Shown: positions 35,801 to 44,367 of the stretch, piece after piece
Numbering within the stretch: the first letter of the stretch is position 1
How the letters are laid out: each line of letters opens with the position of its first letter
Source: Leadbetterella sp964423865
GTDB taxonomy: Bacteria > Bacteroidota > Bacteroidia > Cytophagales > Spirosomataceae
Assembly (NCBI GenBank): GCA_964423865.1
Contig: CAYRGN010000003.1
Location: forward strand, 62,001-126,000
Direction: 5' to 3'
DNA length: 64,000 nt
Translations under genes and position numbers: made by a program
The notes under the pieces: model-generated
The model's database searches: none
What the model was told of the DNA's origin: nothing
What the model saw: the letters and a program-made list of their open reading frames with translations, nothing else

Positions 35801-37501
35801 AATCAGGCCCTGGAGATGGAGGGCGCCCTGAGAAACGCGGATATGGAGATGTTCCTGGGAATGACGGGAGACGTATTTTCTGAACTCAACGGAAAGGCCA
35901 ACGGCAGTTTTAAGGTGAGCGGCACACCCCGGCGCCCGGTTTTTAACGGTGGCATTGATATCAGCAACGGCTCTCTGAAAGTGGCGGTTTCGGGGACTTC
36001 CCTTTATTTTGAAGATAAGATCCTGCTCACGGATCAGGGTTTTGTACTGCCGGAGGCCGGGGTGGAGGTGACGGATACCCCCGGCGGAAATACGGCCCGG
36101 CTCACCGGCGGAGTCTATTACCGGAACATTCCCGGGTTTTCCATTGACCTCCGGGCCGACATTAACGGGCGGACCGGCTTTAAGCTCATGGATATCCCGG
36201 CGTATAGCAACGATTATATTTTCGGAACGGCCTTTGTCAATGGAGACGTACACCTGGGCGGTGATTTTGACAACCTGGTGGTGTCTGGTAACCTCAGCAG
36301 CCGGGAAGGAACCGCCATTACCATTCCCACCGATGGGAATACCCAGGTAGACACCCGCCAGGAGGGTATTCCTTTCCTGAAAAGGGAAATAGCCCACGCA
36401 GGTTCTCTGGTTAACCGGAGAAAAGCACCTCTGGTCAAGACCGGTGGCGTACGGCTGGCCTTTAACCTTACCCTGACGCCTGAGGCCCAGGGAGAGATCA
36501 TCTTTGACCGTACCAACAATGACGTGCTGAGCCTGTATGGCGACGGTCGCCTCAGCGTATTGTACGACAGCCGCGGAGAATTTACCATTAACGGCCCCTA
36601 TAATGTGCGGGGCGGAAAGTATTTCTTTAGTTTTCAGAACCTCGCTTCCCTGAGAAGATTTGACATTGCCGATAACAGCAAAATTACGTTTAACGGAGAT
36701 CCTTTTGAGGCTATACCGGATATTAAGGCTACCTATACGGCCAATATCTCCCTGAGTAAGGTGTCGCCCCAGATGACCAATTCCTCTGCCCGGTTTCCGG
36801 CCTATGTAAATGTATTTTTGACCGACAGGCTTCTCACGCCCACTATTCGTTATAATATTGAATTTGATCTGAAACAAATTCCCATCAGCGGGCAAACCGA
36901 TATCCTGGCATTTGAACAACGCCTGAGCAATGACGAGCAGTTACTCAGCCGGAATGTTTCCAGTATACTGGTATTTAACGAGGTATTCCCTGACAATAAC
37001 CTGGCCGACGCCATTACTCAGCAGTTCCTGATCGACAATATCAGCAGCCTGCTCTCCAACCAGATCGGCAACCTGGCCAATAAACTCAATCCCAACCTGG
37101 AATTTGGGGTGAGATTTGGCGATTTCCGGGAAAATATACTGAACAATATGCAGCTCGATTTTAGTTATAAATTTTTAAACAACCGGGTGAAACTCAGTGG
37201 GAAAGGCGCTTTTGTCAATAGCCTGGAGAACAGCATCAGTTTGAATACCAATACCTACGGACAGCTCTCGGTGGGAGGAGAACTGGAATACCTTATTTCA
37301 GACGACGGCGCCTACCGGTTCAAACTGTACTCCCGCAGTGTGCCTACCAATTATTACGTGTTTTATTCCCAGGGAAACGTGGTAGTTTCCGGCGGAAGCC
37401 TGATCATTTCAAGAAATTTCAATTCATTCTTTAGAAAAAAGGACACGGGTAGTATACCTTTGGGAGTAGGCTCGGAAAGAGGAGTTGATAATGGTCAATG
37501 A
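32882..37501 (+). CDS. tamB: TamB-like translocation and assembly protein
   Basis: A 1539-residue protein from TTG 32882. An N-terminal membrane anchor (about residues 8-30) is followed by a very long run of amphipathic beta strands, and the C-terminal DUF490/TamB domain (about the last 400 residues) contains INGPYNVRGGKYFFSFQNL. TamB spans the periplasm and takes part in outer-membrane protein insertion or phospholipid movement. A Bacteroidota form like this usually works with a TamA/BamA-like protein, which is not encoded nearby. Length is typical for the phylum. Confidence 0.9.
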   Translation: MKRIIRIGITTVSYALLGVLMVLFTAFYALQLPEVQTRLGNEAMQWLTERLGGNVSVSKVRITWFDKVVLEDLNIKDHQDRNMIYVREVYADVGTNLNFDLDKLFEYTPGQGWRSLKFRPEKIIRFDNNLDFVTLTNPEAYFIRDRKGMLNFDYWLLEIDKLTQKEKRGNKPVKPFTLDNVHIKDGIVSIVTEHSKRRTDGTFDFANFEFRRLNASLEQLSFKRDTILLVSKNLSAKDDFSALEIRNATGRFFHCRQGIRLDNFQAFLNDSHLQNRLYFSYSRPSDFGDFFNKVHIDADMRNSVLQARDIGLFIPLMQNFKEEYRVTSRLNGTVAELALKDMTIEFGKGSRVTGDARLSGLPELKTTRSKLNLKSSVLLAADIAQYSSNENYRKYIEKVERLNFSGTFNGRYNDFQSRPRLVSPRLGEIVGEVKVKAGKVLEYSGNLLVNEFKVGEFLGNPQLGEITFHGKINGLGRELEEARIHLDGHVSAIDFKGYRYRNMEVDGNLGQSLFDGKISIDEPNIRADVEGKIDFNREVNAFNIEGFVGYANLKALGFTARDFMLRSRLNFDFKGNRLDDWLGEASFSSLELHEGDKTLNVDSMYFFSDLIGKERSFKVESEFFNAGIRGDFVPSRLMMDVYDFVSEQLMYFQTTEEERKAYYSLKEQTKDYSTERYGSIFNVRFNRPAPFFDFFAPEVNVAKNTYINGRYEAGLTSTLEISGNTDTLFVSGNEFYSTVVDYYATKEILSPAVVNKIRVKSDKQKMGNNVLTEELVVNGNWEGTNTLDFRTFITQENSGSLIDLRGRLDFYEEGFRLSLLPDQTVLRLIDMDWAFAPDNLIDFRKRRVTFHHFDIRGGDDQYIGLNGSLSSNPADVLTLAVDEFNIENLLPFMNVELRGIANGNLRLQNFFTNRMYESNLHVTDFYYKKSLVGTVTTSALWDENRERLNLEGSVFRNMEEILKLDGFYTPGKGNQALEMEGALRNADMEMFLGMTGDVFSELNGKANGSFKVSGTPRRPVFNGGIDISNGSLKVAVSGTSLYFEDKILLTDQGFVLPEAGVEVTDTPGGNTARLTGGVYYRNIPGFSIDLRADINGRTGFKLMDIPAYSNDYIFGTAFVNGDVHLGGDFDNLVVSGNLSSREGTAITIPTDGNTQVDTRQEGIPFLKREIAHAGSLVNRRKAPLVKTGGVRLAFNLTLTPEAQGEIIFDRTNNDVLSLYGDGRLSVLYDSRGEFTINGPYNVRGGKYFFSFQNLASLRRFDIADNSKITFNGDPFEAIPDIKATYTANISLSKVSPQMTNSSARFPAYVNVFLTDRLLTPTIRYNIEFDLKQIPISGQTDILAFEQRLSNDEQLLSRNVSSILVFNEVFPDNNLADAITQQFLIDNISSLLSNQIGNLANKLNPNLEFGVRFGDFRENILNNMQLDFSYKFLNNRVKLSGKGAFVNSLENSISLNTNTYGQLSVGGELEYLISDDGAYRFKLYSRSVPTNYYVFYSQGNVVVSGGSLIISRNFNSFFRKKDTGSIPLGVGSERGVDNGQ

Positions 37502-37530
37502 TCAATTGTTAATGCTCAACTCATTTGAGT

Positions 37531-37830
37531 ACAATTACGAATTAAAAATTACGAATTACGCGGGCTTCGACAGCTCGTGCCCTTCGACAAGCTCAGGGTG
37601 ACAATGGGTACGTATTGGGTGCTACTGTCACCCTGAGCTTGTCGAAGGGCACTGCTCGGAACTCAGTTCTCGGAGCTACGCTCGAACTGACAATGGCAAC
37701 ACCCGCGCTATTGTCACCCTGAGCTTGACGAAGGGCACTACTCGGAACTAAGAACTCGGTTCTCAAGAGCTGCGCTCGAACTGACAATGGAAACACCCGT
37801 ACTGTCACCCTGAGCCTGTCGAAGGGTACT
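37531..37830. repeat. Cluster of hairpin elements between tamB and dnaB
   Basis: This 340-bp gap has no gene. It holds an AATTACGAATT repeat (37531-37560), a perfect hairpin of the CCTTCGACAAGCTC family (arms 37579-37603 and 37626-37650), and two composites (about 37667-37736 and 37758-37827). In each composite the left arm is of the CTACGCTCGAACTGACA family and the right arm of the TGTCACCCTGAGC family. ACTCGGAACT-like links join them. Confidence 0.85.
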
Positions 37831-37842
37831 ACTATCTTAATT

Positions 37843-39306
37843 ATGGCACAAAGAAGAAGATTACCGGAAAAAAAGCGGCGGAACCCGGAACAGACCCTGG
37901 AGTTTCAGCAGTCTTCGCATATTGTGGAGCTGGAGGCGTCTGTGCTGGGCGGGGTAATCCGGGAAAAGGATGCCCTGACCATGGTCATCGATATCCTGAA
38001 GCCCGACAGCTTCATATCGGAGAAGCATGAGGCCATATACCAGGCCATTCTTCTTCTTTTTGGGAAATCGGAACCGGTAGATCTTCTGACCATTACCAAC
38101 CAGTTGCGGCAGACAGGCGAGCTGGAATTCATCGGCGGACCGGCCTATCTGGCCAGGATTACGGCCCGGAAAGTTTCCACCCACATTGAGAGAGACGCAC
38201 GGATCATCCTGCAATATGCCATTCAGCGCAGCATTATGCGCATAATGGACGAGGTGCTGCATAAGGCCCAGGAAGATACGACGGATGTTTTTAACCTGCT
38301 GGATGCCACCGAGCAGAGTTTGAGGGATATCCAGGAAGGCAATTTGAATAAAAATATTCCCGATCTGCAATTGGTGGTACAAAAGGCTATCCAGGAACTT
38401 AAAAACAAAGAAGACCAGGAAGCCGGGGTGGCGAGTGTACCCTCGGGTTTCCCTACCCTTGACCGGATCACGGGCGGGTGGCATAACACCGAGCTGATCA
38501 TTATAGCGGCCCGGCCCGGTATGGGCAAGACTGCGTTTGTGGTTTCCGCCCTGAGGAATGCCGCCATCGACTACAAAATGCCGGTGGCTCTGTTTTCACT
38601 GGAGATGTCTTCCCAGCAGGTGATGTACCGCCTGATTTCCGCGGAGGCCGAAGTAGATTCCCAGAAACTCCGGAAGGGGGATCTGGAAACCGACGACTGG
38701 AAGGCCATTCACTCCCGCCTGAATAACCTGGATAATGCCCCCATCTATATTGATGACACCCCGGCGCTTTCGGTGCTGGAATTGCGTACCAAGGCCCGTC
38801 GTCTGAAAGCTTTTCACAATATCAAACTTCTGATTGTAGATTACCTCCAGCTCATGACTGCGGGGAATGGCCGTACCGGCATGAACCGGGAGCAGGAAAT
38901 CGCCACCATTTCCCGTTCTTTAAAAACCATTGCCAAGGAGTTGAATATTCCTGTGATCGCGCTTTCTCAGCTGAGCCGTTCGGTAGAGTCACGCCCAGAC
39001 AAGCGCCCTATGCTTTCTGACCTCCGGGAATCGGGCTCTATTGAGCAAGACGCCGACGTGGTAATGTTTCTTTACCGCCCGGAATACTATCAACTGGAGG
39101 AAACCGAAAACGGGGAAAGTACCAAAGGACTGGCGGAGGTGATTATTGCCAAAAACCGGAGCGGCTCGGTAGACAGCGCCAAGTTGAGATTTATAGGGAA
39201 ATATACGCGTTTTTCCGAGTTCGACGGCTTCATTGCCAGTCCGGAAGAGTACGAGGAACGCAGCGGGATAAAGACGCTGGGCAGCAAGGCGAACGATCTG
39301 ACTTAA
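37843..39306 (+). CDS. dnaB: Replicative DNA helicase DnaB
   Basis: A 487-residue helicase. The N-terminal DnaG-interacting domain (about residues 20-120) is followed by a linker and the RecA-like motor with Walker A ARPGMGKTA (about 222-230), Walker B LLIVDYLQLM and the arginine-rich SGSIEQDADVVMFLYRP region. It unwinds DNA ahead of the replication fork. It stands alone on this strand between a repeat cluster and a hairpin element. Confidence 0.97.
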   Translation: MAQRRRLPEKKRRNPEQTLEFQQSSHIVELEASVLGGVIREKDALTMVIDILKPDSFISEKHEAIYQAILLLFGKSEPVDLLTITNQLRQTGELEFIGGPAYLARITARKVSTHIERDARIILQYAIQRSIMRIMDEVLHKAQEDTTDVFNLLDATEQSLRDIQEGNLNKNIPDLQLVVQKAIQELKNKEDQEAGVASVPSGFPTLDRITGGWHNTELIIIAARPGMGKTAFVVSALRNAAIDYKMPVALFSLEMSSQQVMYRLISAEAEVDSQKLRKGDLETDDWKAIHSRLNNLDNAPIYIDDTPALSVLELRTKARRLKAFHNIKLLIVDYLQLMTAGNGRTGMNREQEIATISRSLKTIAKELNIPVIALSQLSRSVESRPDKRPMLSDLRESGSIEQDADVVMFLYRPEYYQLEETENGESTKGLAEVIIAKNRSGSVDSAKLRFIGKYTRFSEFDGFIASPEEYEERSGIKTLGSKANDLT

Positions 39307-39333
39307 ATTCTTAATGGGGGGGGCAAAAGAGGT

Positions 39334-39402
39334 CGGTTCTCGACTACGCTCGAACTGACACTTTCACCGTTGGCTTGTCAGTTCGAGCGTAGTCGAGAAC
39401 CG
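39334..39402. repeat. Hairpin element with perfect 27-bp arms
   Basis: Arms 39334-39360 and 39376-39402 are exact reverse complements with a 15-bp loop. It belongs to the TTCTCGACTACGCTCGAAC family and lies between the convergent dnaB and metalloprotease genes, where it could act as a two-way terminator. Confidence 0.9.
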
Positions 39403-39421
39403 AATAGGCTCTATACAATCC

Positions 39422-41947
39422 TTATTTTTTCTCCAGCGCGTCGTTGATACGGGCCACCAGATCCTGTACGTGGTATTTGCTGACTTTGTCGCTCATTCTG
39501 GAAGAGGCGCTGTTCAGCTCACTTTTCAGCGATACCAGCGTGCCGCGGATAATGGAGCTGAGGTCGGTCTGATTGTAATCAGGTCTTCCCGGAAGCGCGT
39601 TGGCGTTCAGCTGCTTCGTGAGGTTGGATACAAAAGCTTTCTGCAGGTTTCTGCGGAAAATATCAATAGAGGATCCTGACCTCAGTTCACTGAAAATACC
39701 GCTTTTCAGGCCGGTATACAGGTCATCCAGGGAATAGTACTTATTTCCCTGAGAAGAGGCTTCCATCAGGCGGGCCGCCCGGTCAGTTGAAAGCAGGCTG
39801 TTCAGTGTAGCTACTTGTAGGGTTTTGATGGATTCTACCCCGCTTTCCGGCCGGATTTTGTTCAGTACGTTAGGATCGATAATCCACTTGGGAGTAGTGA
39901 ACAGTTGGGTATTCAGAAAGGCTACGGCTTCTACCTGCAACTCTTTGGGAACGATCTCGTACCGGTTGATTTCCATATCGTACGTCACCGGGGTGTCATA
40001 GATACCGCCCACGTATTTGGTCACGTGGCCCATGTAACGTCTGAATTGACCGGTCAGGCTGTTGTACAGGGTGTTCAGCTCGCTGTAGCTTTCCCCGTCT
40101 TCTCTTGACCATTTTTCCAGCTCAGGAAGAATTCTTTTCAGGTTTTTGATCCCGTATTCCGATGCTTTTACGGCATTGTCGCCCAGGTCTTCGGTTTGGT
40201 AACGGGGGTCGTATGCGCTGATTTCCGTTCCGAAACGCAATCTGGGGTTTTTAACCGCTTCAGACGTCATTTTATGCAGGAGGGCTTTTTCGTCTTCCGC
40301 AGATTGGGCGTCGGGGAAGTAGGTGTACCCCCATTTGATGGCCCATTTATCGTAATCTCCGATTTTAGGGAAGAAATGCTTCACACCGTCTTCGGGCTGA
40401 GCCACGTAGTTGAAACGAGCGTAGTCCATAATAGAAGAAGTATGACCGTATTTTTCCTGGAATTCAGGATCACGTAGTTTTTCTACAGGAGTAGCGTTGC
40501 TGGCGCCCATGTTGTGGCGAAGCCCCAGGGTGTGGCCTACTTCGTGAGAAGAAACGAAACGGATCAACTCGCCCATCAGTTCATCGCTGAAACGCTTATT
40601 GCGGGCGGCGGGATCCACGGCCGCAGTCTGGATCATGTACCAGTCTCTCAGCAGGCTCATGATATTGTGGTACCAGCCGATATGGCTTTCCAGGATTTGT
40701 CCGCTTCTGGGGTCATGCACGTTCGGACCGTATGCATTCTGAATGTCTGCCGCGAAGTAGCGGATTACCGAGAACCGGGCGTCTTCCAGGCTCATGGTAG
40801 AGTCATTTTCCGGCCAGTATTCTCCCCGGATAGCGTTTTTCCATCCGGCTTCTTCAAATGCCGCCTGCCAGTCGTCTACCCCTGCTTTGATATATTTTTT
40901 CCATTTTTCAGGTGTAGCAGGGTCGATATAATACACGAGGGGATTTTTCGGTTCGATAAGTTCTCCTCTTTTCAGCCTGGCGAGGTCTTCCGCGTTTTTG
41001 GGTTCCAGTTTCCATCTTACGGCAAAAACATCACGGTCTGATTTATGGGATTCTTCACCGAAAACACTGTACTGGTTCGCGAAGTAACCTACCCGTGCAT
41101 CAAATGTACGCTTGCGCATAGGTTCTTTCGGCAGCAGCAGGAGGGAGGTATTGAACTCCATGGTCACCACACCCGCGCCGTAGCCTGCGGGGAAGTTCAC
41201 CCCGATCTGGGGCGTAGGGGTCATAGAAATCCGGGGTGGAGTCACCGAGAAGGTTTTTACCGTGCGGATCTCCGTATTGATCGGGTACGTATTGATCGAT
41301 TCAATGAAAGACTTGTCTTTCTGGAAAGCGGTCAGGTTCAGCAGCTGCTTCCGGATAGGCGCGAGCGAGAAGGGCTGAAAATCACCGTCGAAAGTACTGG
41401 TGACGTCAATCACATAATTCTTGCCTTTACCCACATTGTGGATGGTTTGAATTTCGAAGTTCCCCACGATAGGGTCTACGCTGGAATTGGCCACCGATTG
41501 GGCGATAGGCTTGGTACTGTCGGGCGACATGATGATGTACGTCACCGAACGCAGGAGGATGTTGTTATTGGGCCCTTTTTCCCACTTCACTACCTGGCGG
41601 TTTACTTCCTCTCCACCGAAAACTCCTCCGCCAGCGGGCGTTTTAGAGTAACGGGTAACGGCGATGATGTCTCTTCCAATCAGGGAATCCGGGATTTCGA
41701 AGTAGTATTTTTCACCTACTTTGTGTACGGTATGAAGCCCAATTTTGGTTTTGGCAGTGCTGTCTATGACCTCTTTATAGGGTTTCGGTCCTTTTTTGGG
41801 GGCTTCCGGCCTTTTCGGAGGCTCCGGCTTCTTCACTTCCTGTACTACAGGTTTGGCCTCTTCTTTTTTCTTTTTCTTTTGGGCATCGGCGCTGAGGCTG
41901 AGCGAGACCGTAAATGCCGTGAGAAGTAATAGAACTTTTTTCAACAT
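39422..41947 (-). CDS. Zinc-dependent metalloprotease (DUF5117/DUF4953 type)
   Basis: An 841-residue exported protein with a signal peptide (residues 1-22, SADAQ) followed by a very Lys/Glu/Pro-rich linker (about 23-55). The metzincin signature HEVGHTLGLRH lies near residue 467, giving three His ligands and the catalytic Glu. The N-terminal half looks like the DUF5118/DUF5117 domains and the C-terminal part like DUF4953, an architecture common in Bacteroidota. It should cleave proteins in the periplasm or outside. The natural substrate is unknown. It is monocistronic. Confidence 0.88.
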   Translation of the reverse strand: MLKKVLLLLTAFTVSLSLSADAQKKKKKEEAKPVVQEVKKPEPPKRPEAPKKGPKPYKEVIDSTAKTKIGLHTVHKVGEKYYFEIPDSLIGRDIIAVTRYSKTPAGGGVFGGEEVNRQVVKWEKGPNNNILLRSVTYIIMSPDSTKPIAQSVANSSVDPIVGNFEIQTIHNVGKGKNYVIDVTSTFDGDFQPFSLAPIRKQLLNLTAFQKDKSFIESINTYPINTEIRTVKTFSVTPPRISMTPTPQIGVNFPAGYGAGVVTMEFNTSLLLLPKEPMRKRTFDARVGYFANQYSVFGEESHKSDRDVFAVRWKLEPKNAEDLARLKRGELIEPKNPLVYYIDPATPEKWKKYIKAGVDDWQAAFEEAGWKNAIRGEYWPENDSTMSLEDARFSVIRYFAADIQNAYGPNVHDPRSGQILESHIGWYHNIMSLLRDWYMIQTAAVDPAARNKRFSDELMGELIRFVSSHEVGHTLGLRHNMGASNATPVEKLRDPEFQEKYGHTSSIMDYARFNYVAQPEDGVKHFFPKIGDYDKWAIKWGYTYFPDAQSAEDEKALLHKMTSEAVKNPRLRFGTEISAYDPRYQTEDLGDNAVKASEYGIKNLKRILPELEKWSREDGESYSELNTLYNSLTGQFRRYMGHVTKYVGGIYDTPVTYDMEINRYEIVPKELQVEAVAFLNTQLFTTPKWIIDPNVLNKIRPESGVESIKTLQVATLNSLLSTDRAARLMEASSQGNKYYSLDDLYTGLKSGIFSELRSGSSIDIFRRNLQKAFVSNLTKQLNANALPGRPDYNQTDLSSIIRGTLVSLKSELNSASSRMSDKVSKYHVQDLVARINDALEKK

Positions 41948-42083
41948 GATTAAAATTTAGAGTTAGTTTCTTAATGAGCTATAAAAGTACGAAATTGGCG
42001 TGAGGTTTCAAGCTATCGGCTTTCAGAAATTCAGCATGTCAAAAGCATCGTGCATCTCCCACAAAATCCCGTACGTTTACGTA

Positions 42084-44363
42084 TTATTCCTCCTGTTTTA
42101 CCGTAAACCTCAGGCGGGTACTTCCCGGGCTTCCTTTGCTGTCTATTCCCTGGATATCCACTTCGTACTCACCGGGCAGATCCGAGGTAGGAAAAGTGAT
42201 CCGGGTGCTCTCGTCTCCCTTTAGCACCACGCGGGGGTTCCAGTACAACACGGTGCGGTTATCCGGAACGGCGGCCTTTCCCGGGATGTCGGGCGAATAA
42301 AATTCCCGTTCGGGCTGGAGGCCTTCGTAGGTAAACACACTAAAGGCGGGGTCCAGGGTATAATCTTCCAGGAGACCTTTGTAGGTACGGTAGCTCACAA
42401 TTCCTTCGTATCGTTTTTTCCCCAGGAAGAAGCGGGACGTCACCACATCAATATATTCTACTTTCAGGGGGTCATAGGCCATGATCCGGTCGGCATTGGA
42501 GACGGGTACCCCATCGAGAAGAATCAGGGGGTCATCGTTGAAGTGAACGCCCCTCGCGGCATCGAGGGTCCGGAAATGAAAATTACCCCGGCTCTTCCGT
42601 ACATTCACTTCTTTCACATATTCCCGCATCACTTCTTCCATGATCACAAAGCGGGTATAGTCGTCGAGACGGTAACGCACCTCCGCTTTCCCGAAGAAAG
42701 GAATAGAGTCAAGCGAGGAGGGCAATAAATAGGAGGTCCGGTTCTTGCCGGAGTAGATATTTTCCACCTGCACATTGATGGCGTATTCGTTGTAGCTTTC
42801 CTGGGAAATCCCGCGGATGTCGGGCAGGGTGGGAGGGGTGGTTTCCGCTTGAAACCGGATAAGTTCTGCGTGGGAGGGTTCTCCCGAAGTGAGAGTGGCC
42901 GCCAGGTTTTGGGTTCCGTAGAGGTTTCTTACCCAAAAAGTGGCTACACCGCCCGTGTCGGTGACGGCGGTATACAGCAGGGGGCTTTTGGAGGGTATAC
43001 TCAGCATAGCCTCCCGGCCCGATATCGCCTGATTGCTGGTTTTATCGGTAAACCGTATCCGGACCCGGTGGTAGCGTCCTTCGCTTGTGCTGTCCGGCTT
43101 TTTGAAGCGCCTCCAGCCGTGGGTCAGCAAGAGGTTATCGAGATCGGCGCCCGGGTTCCCTGAAAAATAGGCATCTGGATTTTCAATTTCCCCCGTCAGG
43201 TCTTTCCGTAAGTAAAAATAAGACCGGATGTTTTCCTCGGAAGGCCGCTGGATGTCGTCCAGCTTTTTTACGGAGATGGAAAGGTCGGCGGTAGTGGCCG
43301 GGCCCGCGGGTGTCTGGTTTAGGGAGAGTACTACTTCTTCCCGGGGGGAAAAATCTTTTTTGGCGGAAGACAGGCGAAGGTCCAGTGCTTTTTCCGGGTT
43401 ACGGAAGACAATACGTTCGGCCAGAGGGGTATGGTCGCTGCCAAGCAGGGTAAGGCGGGAAGTGCCTTCGGGAAGTCGGCTTCGGGGCAGCAGGTATTCG
43501 GCTGTGCCGGCGGTATTCAGGGCCACCCCCAGAGTAAAGAACTGACCGCCGATAGATTCGGCTATCAGAATGAGGTTTTCCCCCGCCCGCGCCGGCACCG
43601 AACTCACGCGTACCGCATAACCCGTACCCTGGTCCTCGGCGTTCAGCACGTAGCCGGTCTTGGCCGCTGGAGGAAGCGCCTGCTCCAGTTCCTTACCGTC
43701 GGGTAGCGTCACCTTGATTTTCATTTTGGGGACGTGCGTCGATACGTCGGACGTCGCCACGTCAGGCGTCACCCCAAAGCTGCCGATCCCAAAGGCATTG
43801 GAAACGGTGCGCGTTCCGTCTGGCAGGGTGAGCGTGGCCCGCACTCCTTTCCCGTTCGCGTCAGACACTTTAAAGCCCACCCGCGTGCGGATGCCCTGCA
43901 CAAAAGTACCTCCTTCAGGAAACCACCGCACCGAATAACCGCTTTTCGGGGAAACCGCCAGGGTATCATGGGTAATGGCGAAGGGATTCAGCACCGTAAT
44001 GGTTTTGGAAAAAGACCGGCCTGCGGCTTCCGAGGCCAGAGTAGCCCCCGTCAACGTGTAGGTTCCGGAACCTAAACGCTGGGGAATAAAAACCGATCCT
44101 CCGTTCGTGGAGGCCTGTCCCGTTTCTATCTTGTGCTGTAACACCTGGGTTCCCTGCCTGTCGGTCAGCTCAAGATAGGCTACCGAAGGGCCGTTTACAG
44201 GTAAAAGGTCTGTGCCGACTACGGCGTACACCTTAAACCACAGGATTTCTCCCGGGAAATATATTTCTTTGTCGGTATGCACGTAGATGCTTTCATTTTC
44301 CGTCTTTTGTCCGAAAGACAGGGTACTGACCAGCATCAGCAGAGTGGGAAATATCCGTCGCAT
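42084..44363 (-). CDS. MG2-domain protein with a TonB plug-like segment
   Basis: A 759-residue exported protein starting at ATG 44363; signal peptide residues 1-19 (STLSFGQ). The N-terminal IYVHTDKEIYFPGEILWFKVYA is a macroglobulin MG2 strand pattern like that of alpha-2-macroglobulins. Around residues 606-640 is PLILLDGVPVSNADRIM followed by VEYIDVV, which is the plug signature of TonB receptors, yet no barrel follows. It is last in a four-gene operon with a DUF4249 lipoprotein and an STN-type receptor, starting 4 bp after the DUF4249 stop. It may help the receptor handle a large substrate; this is inference. Confidence 0.8.
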   Translation of the reverse strand: MRRIFPTLLMLVSTLSFGQKTENESIYVHTDKEIYFPGEILWFKVYAVVGTDLLPVNGPSVAYLELTDRQGTQVLQHKIETGQASTNGGSVFIPQRLGSGTYTLTGATLASEAAGRSFSKTITVLNPFAITHDTLAVSPKSGYSVRWFPEGGTFVQGIRTRVGFKVSDANGKGVRATLTLPDGTRTVSNAFGIGSFGVTPDVATSDVSTHVPKMKIKVTLPDGKELEQALPPAAKTGYVLNAEDQGTGYAVRVSSVPARAGENLILIAESIGGQFFTLGVALNTAGTAEYLLPRSRLPEGTSRLTLLGSDHTPLAERIVFRNPEKALDLRLSSAKKDFSPREEVVLSLNQTPAGPATTADLSISVKKLDDIQRPSEENIRSYFYLRKDLTGEIENPDAYFSGNPGADLDNLLLTHGWRRFKKPDSTSEGRYHRVRIRFTDKTSNQAISGREAMLSIPSKSPLLYTAVTDTGGVATFWVRNLYGTQNLAATLTSGEPSHAELIRFQAETTPPTLPDIRGISQESYNEYAINVQVENIYSGKNRTSYLLPSSLDSIPFFGKAEVRYRLDDYTRFVIMEEVMREYVKEVNVRKSRGNFHFRTLDAARGVHFNDDPLILLDGVPVSNADRIMAYDPLKVEYIDVVTSRFFLGKKRYEGIVSYRTYKGLLEDYTLDPAFSVFTYEGLQPEREFYSPDIPGKAAVPDNRTVLYWNPRVVLKGDESTRITFPTSDLPGEYEVDIQGIDSKGSPGSTRLRFTVKQEE

Positions 44364-44367
44364 AATT

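Noticed and set aside
37593..37808. Minus-strand frame between tamB and dnaB
   Set aside because: Made entirely of hairpin element copies; not a gene.
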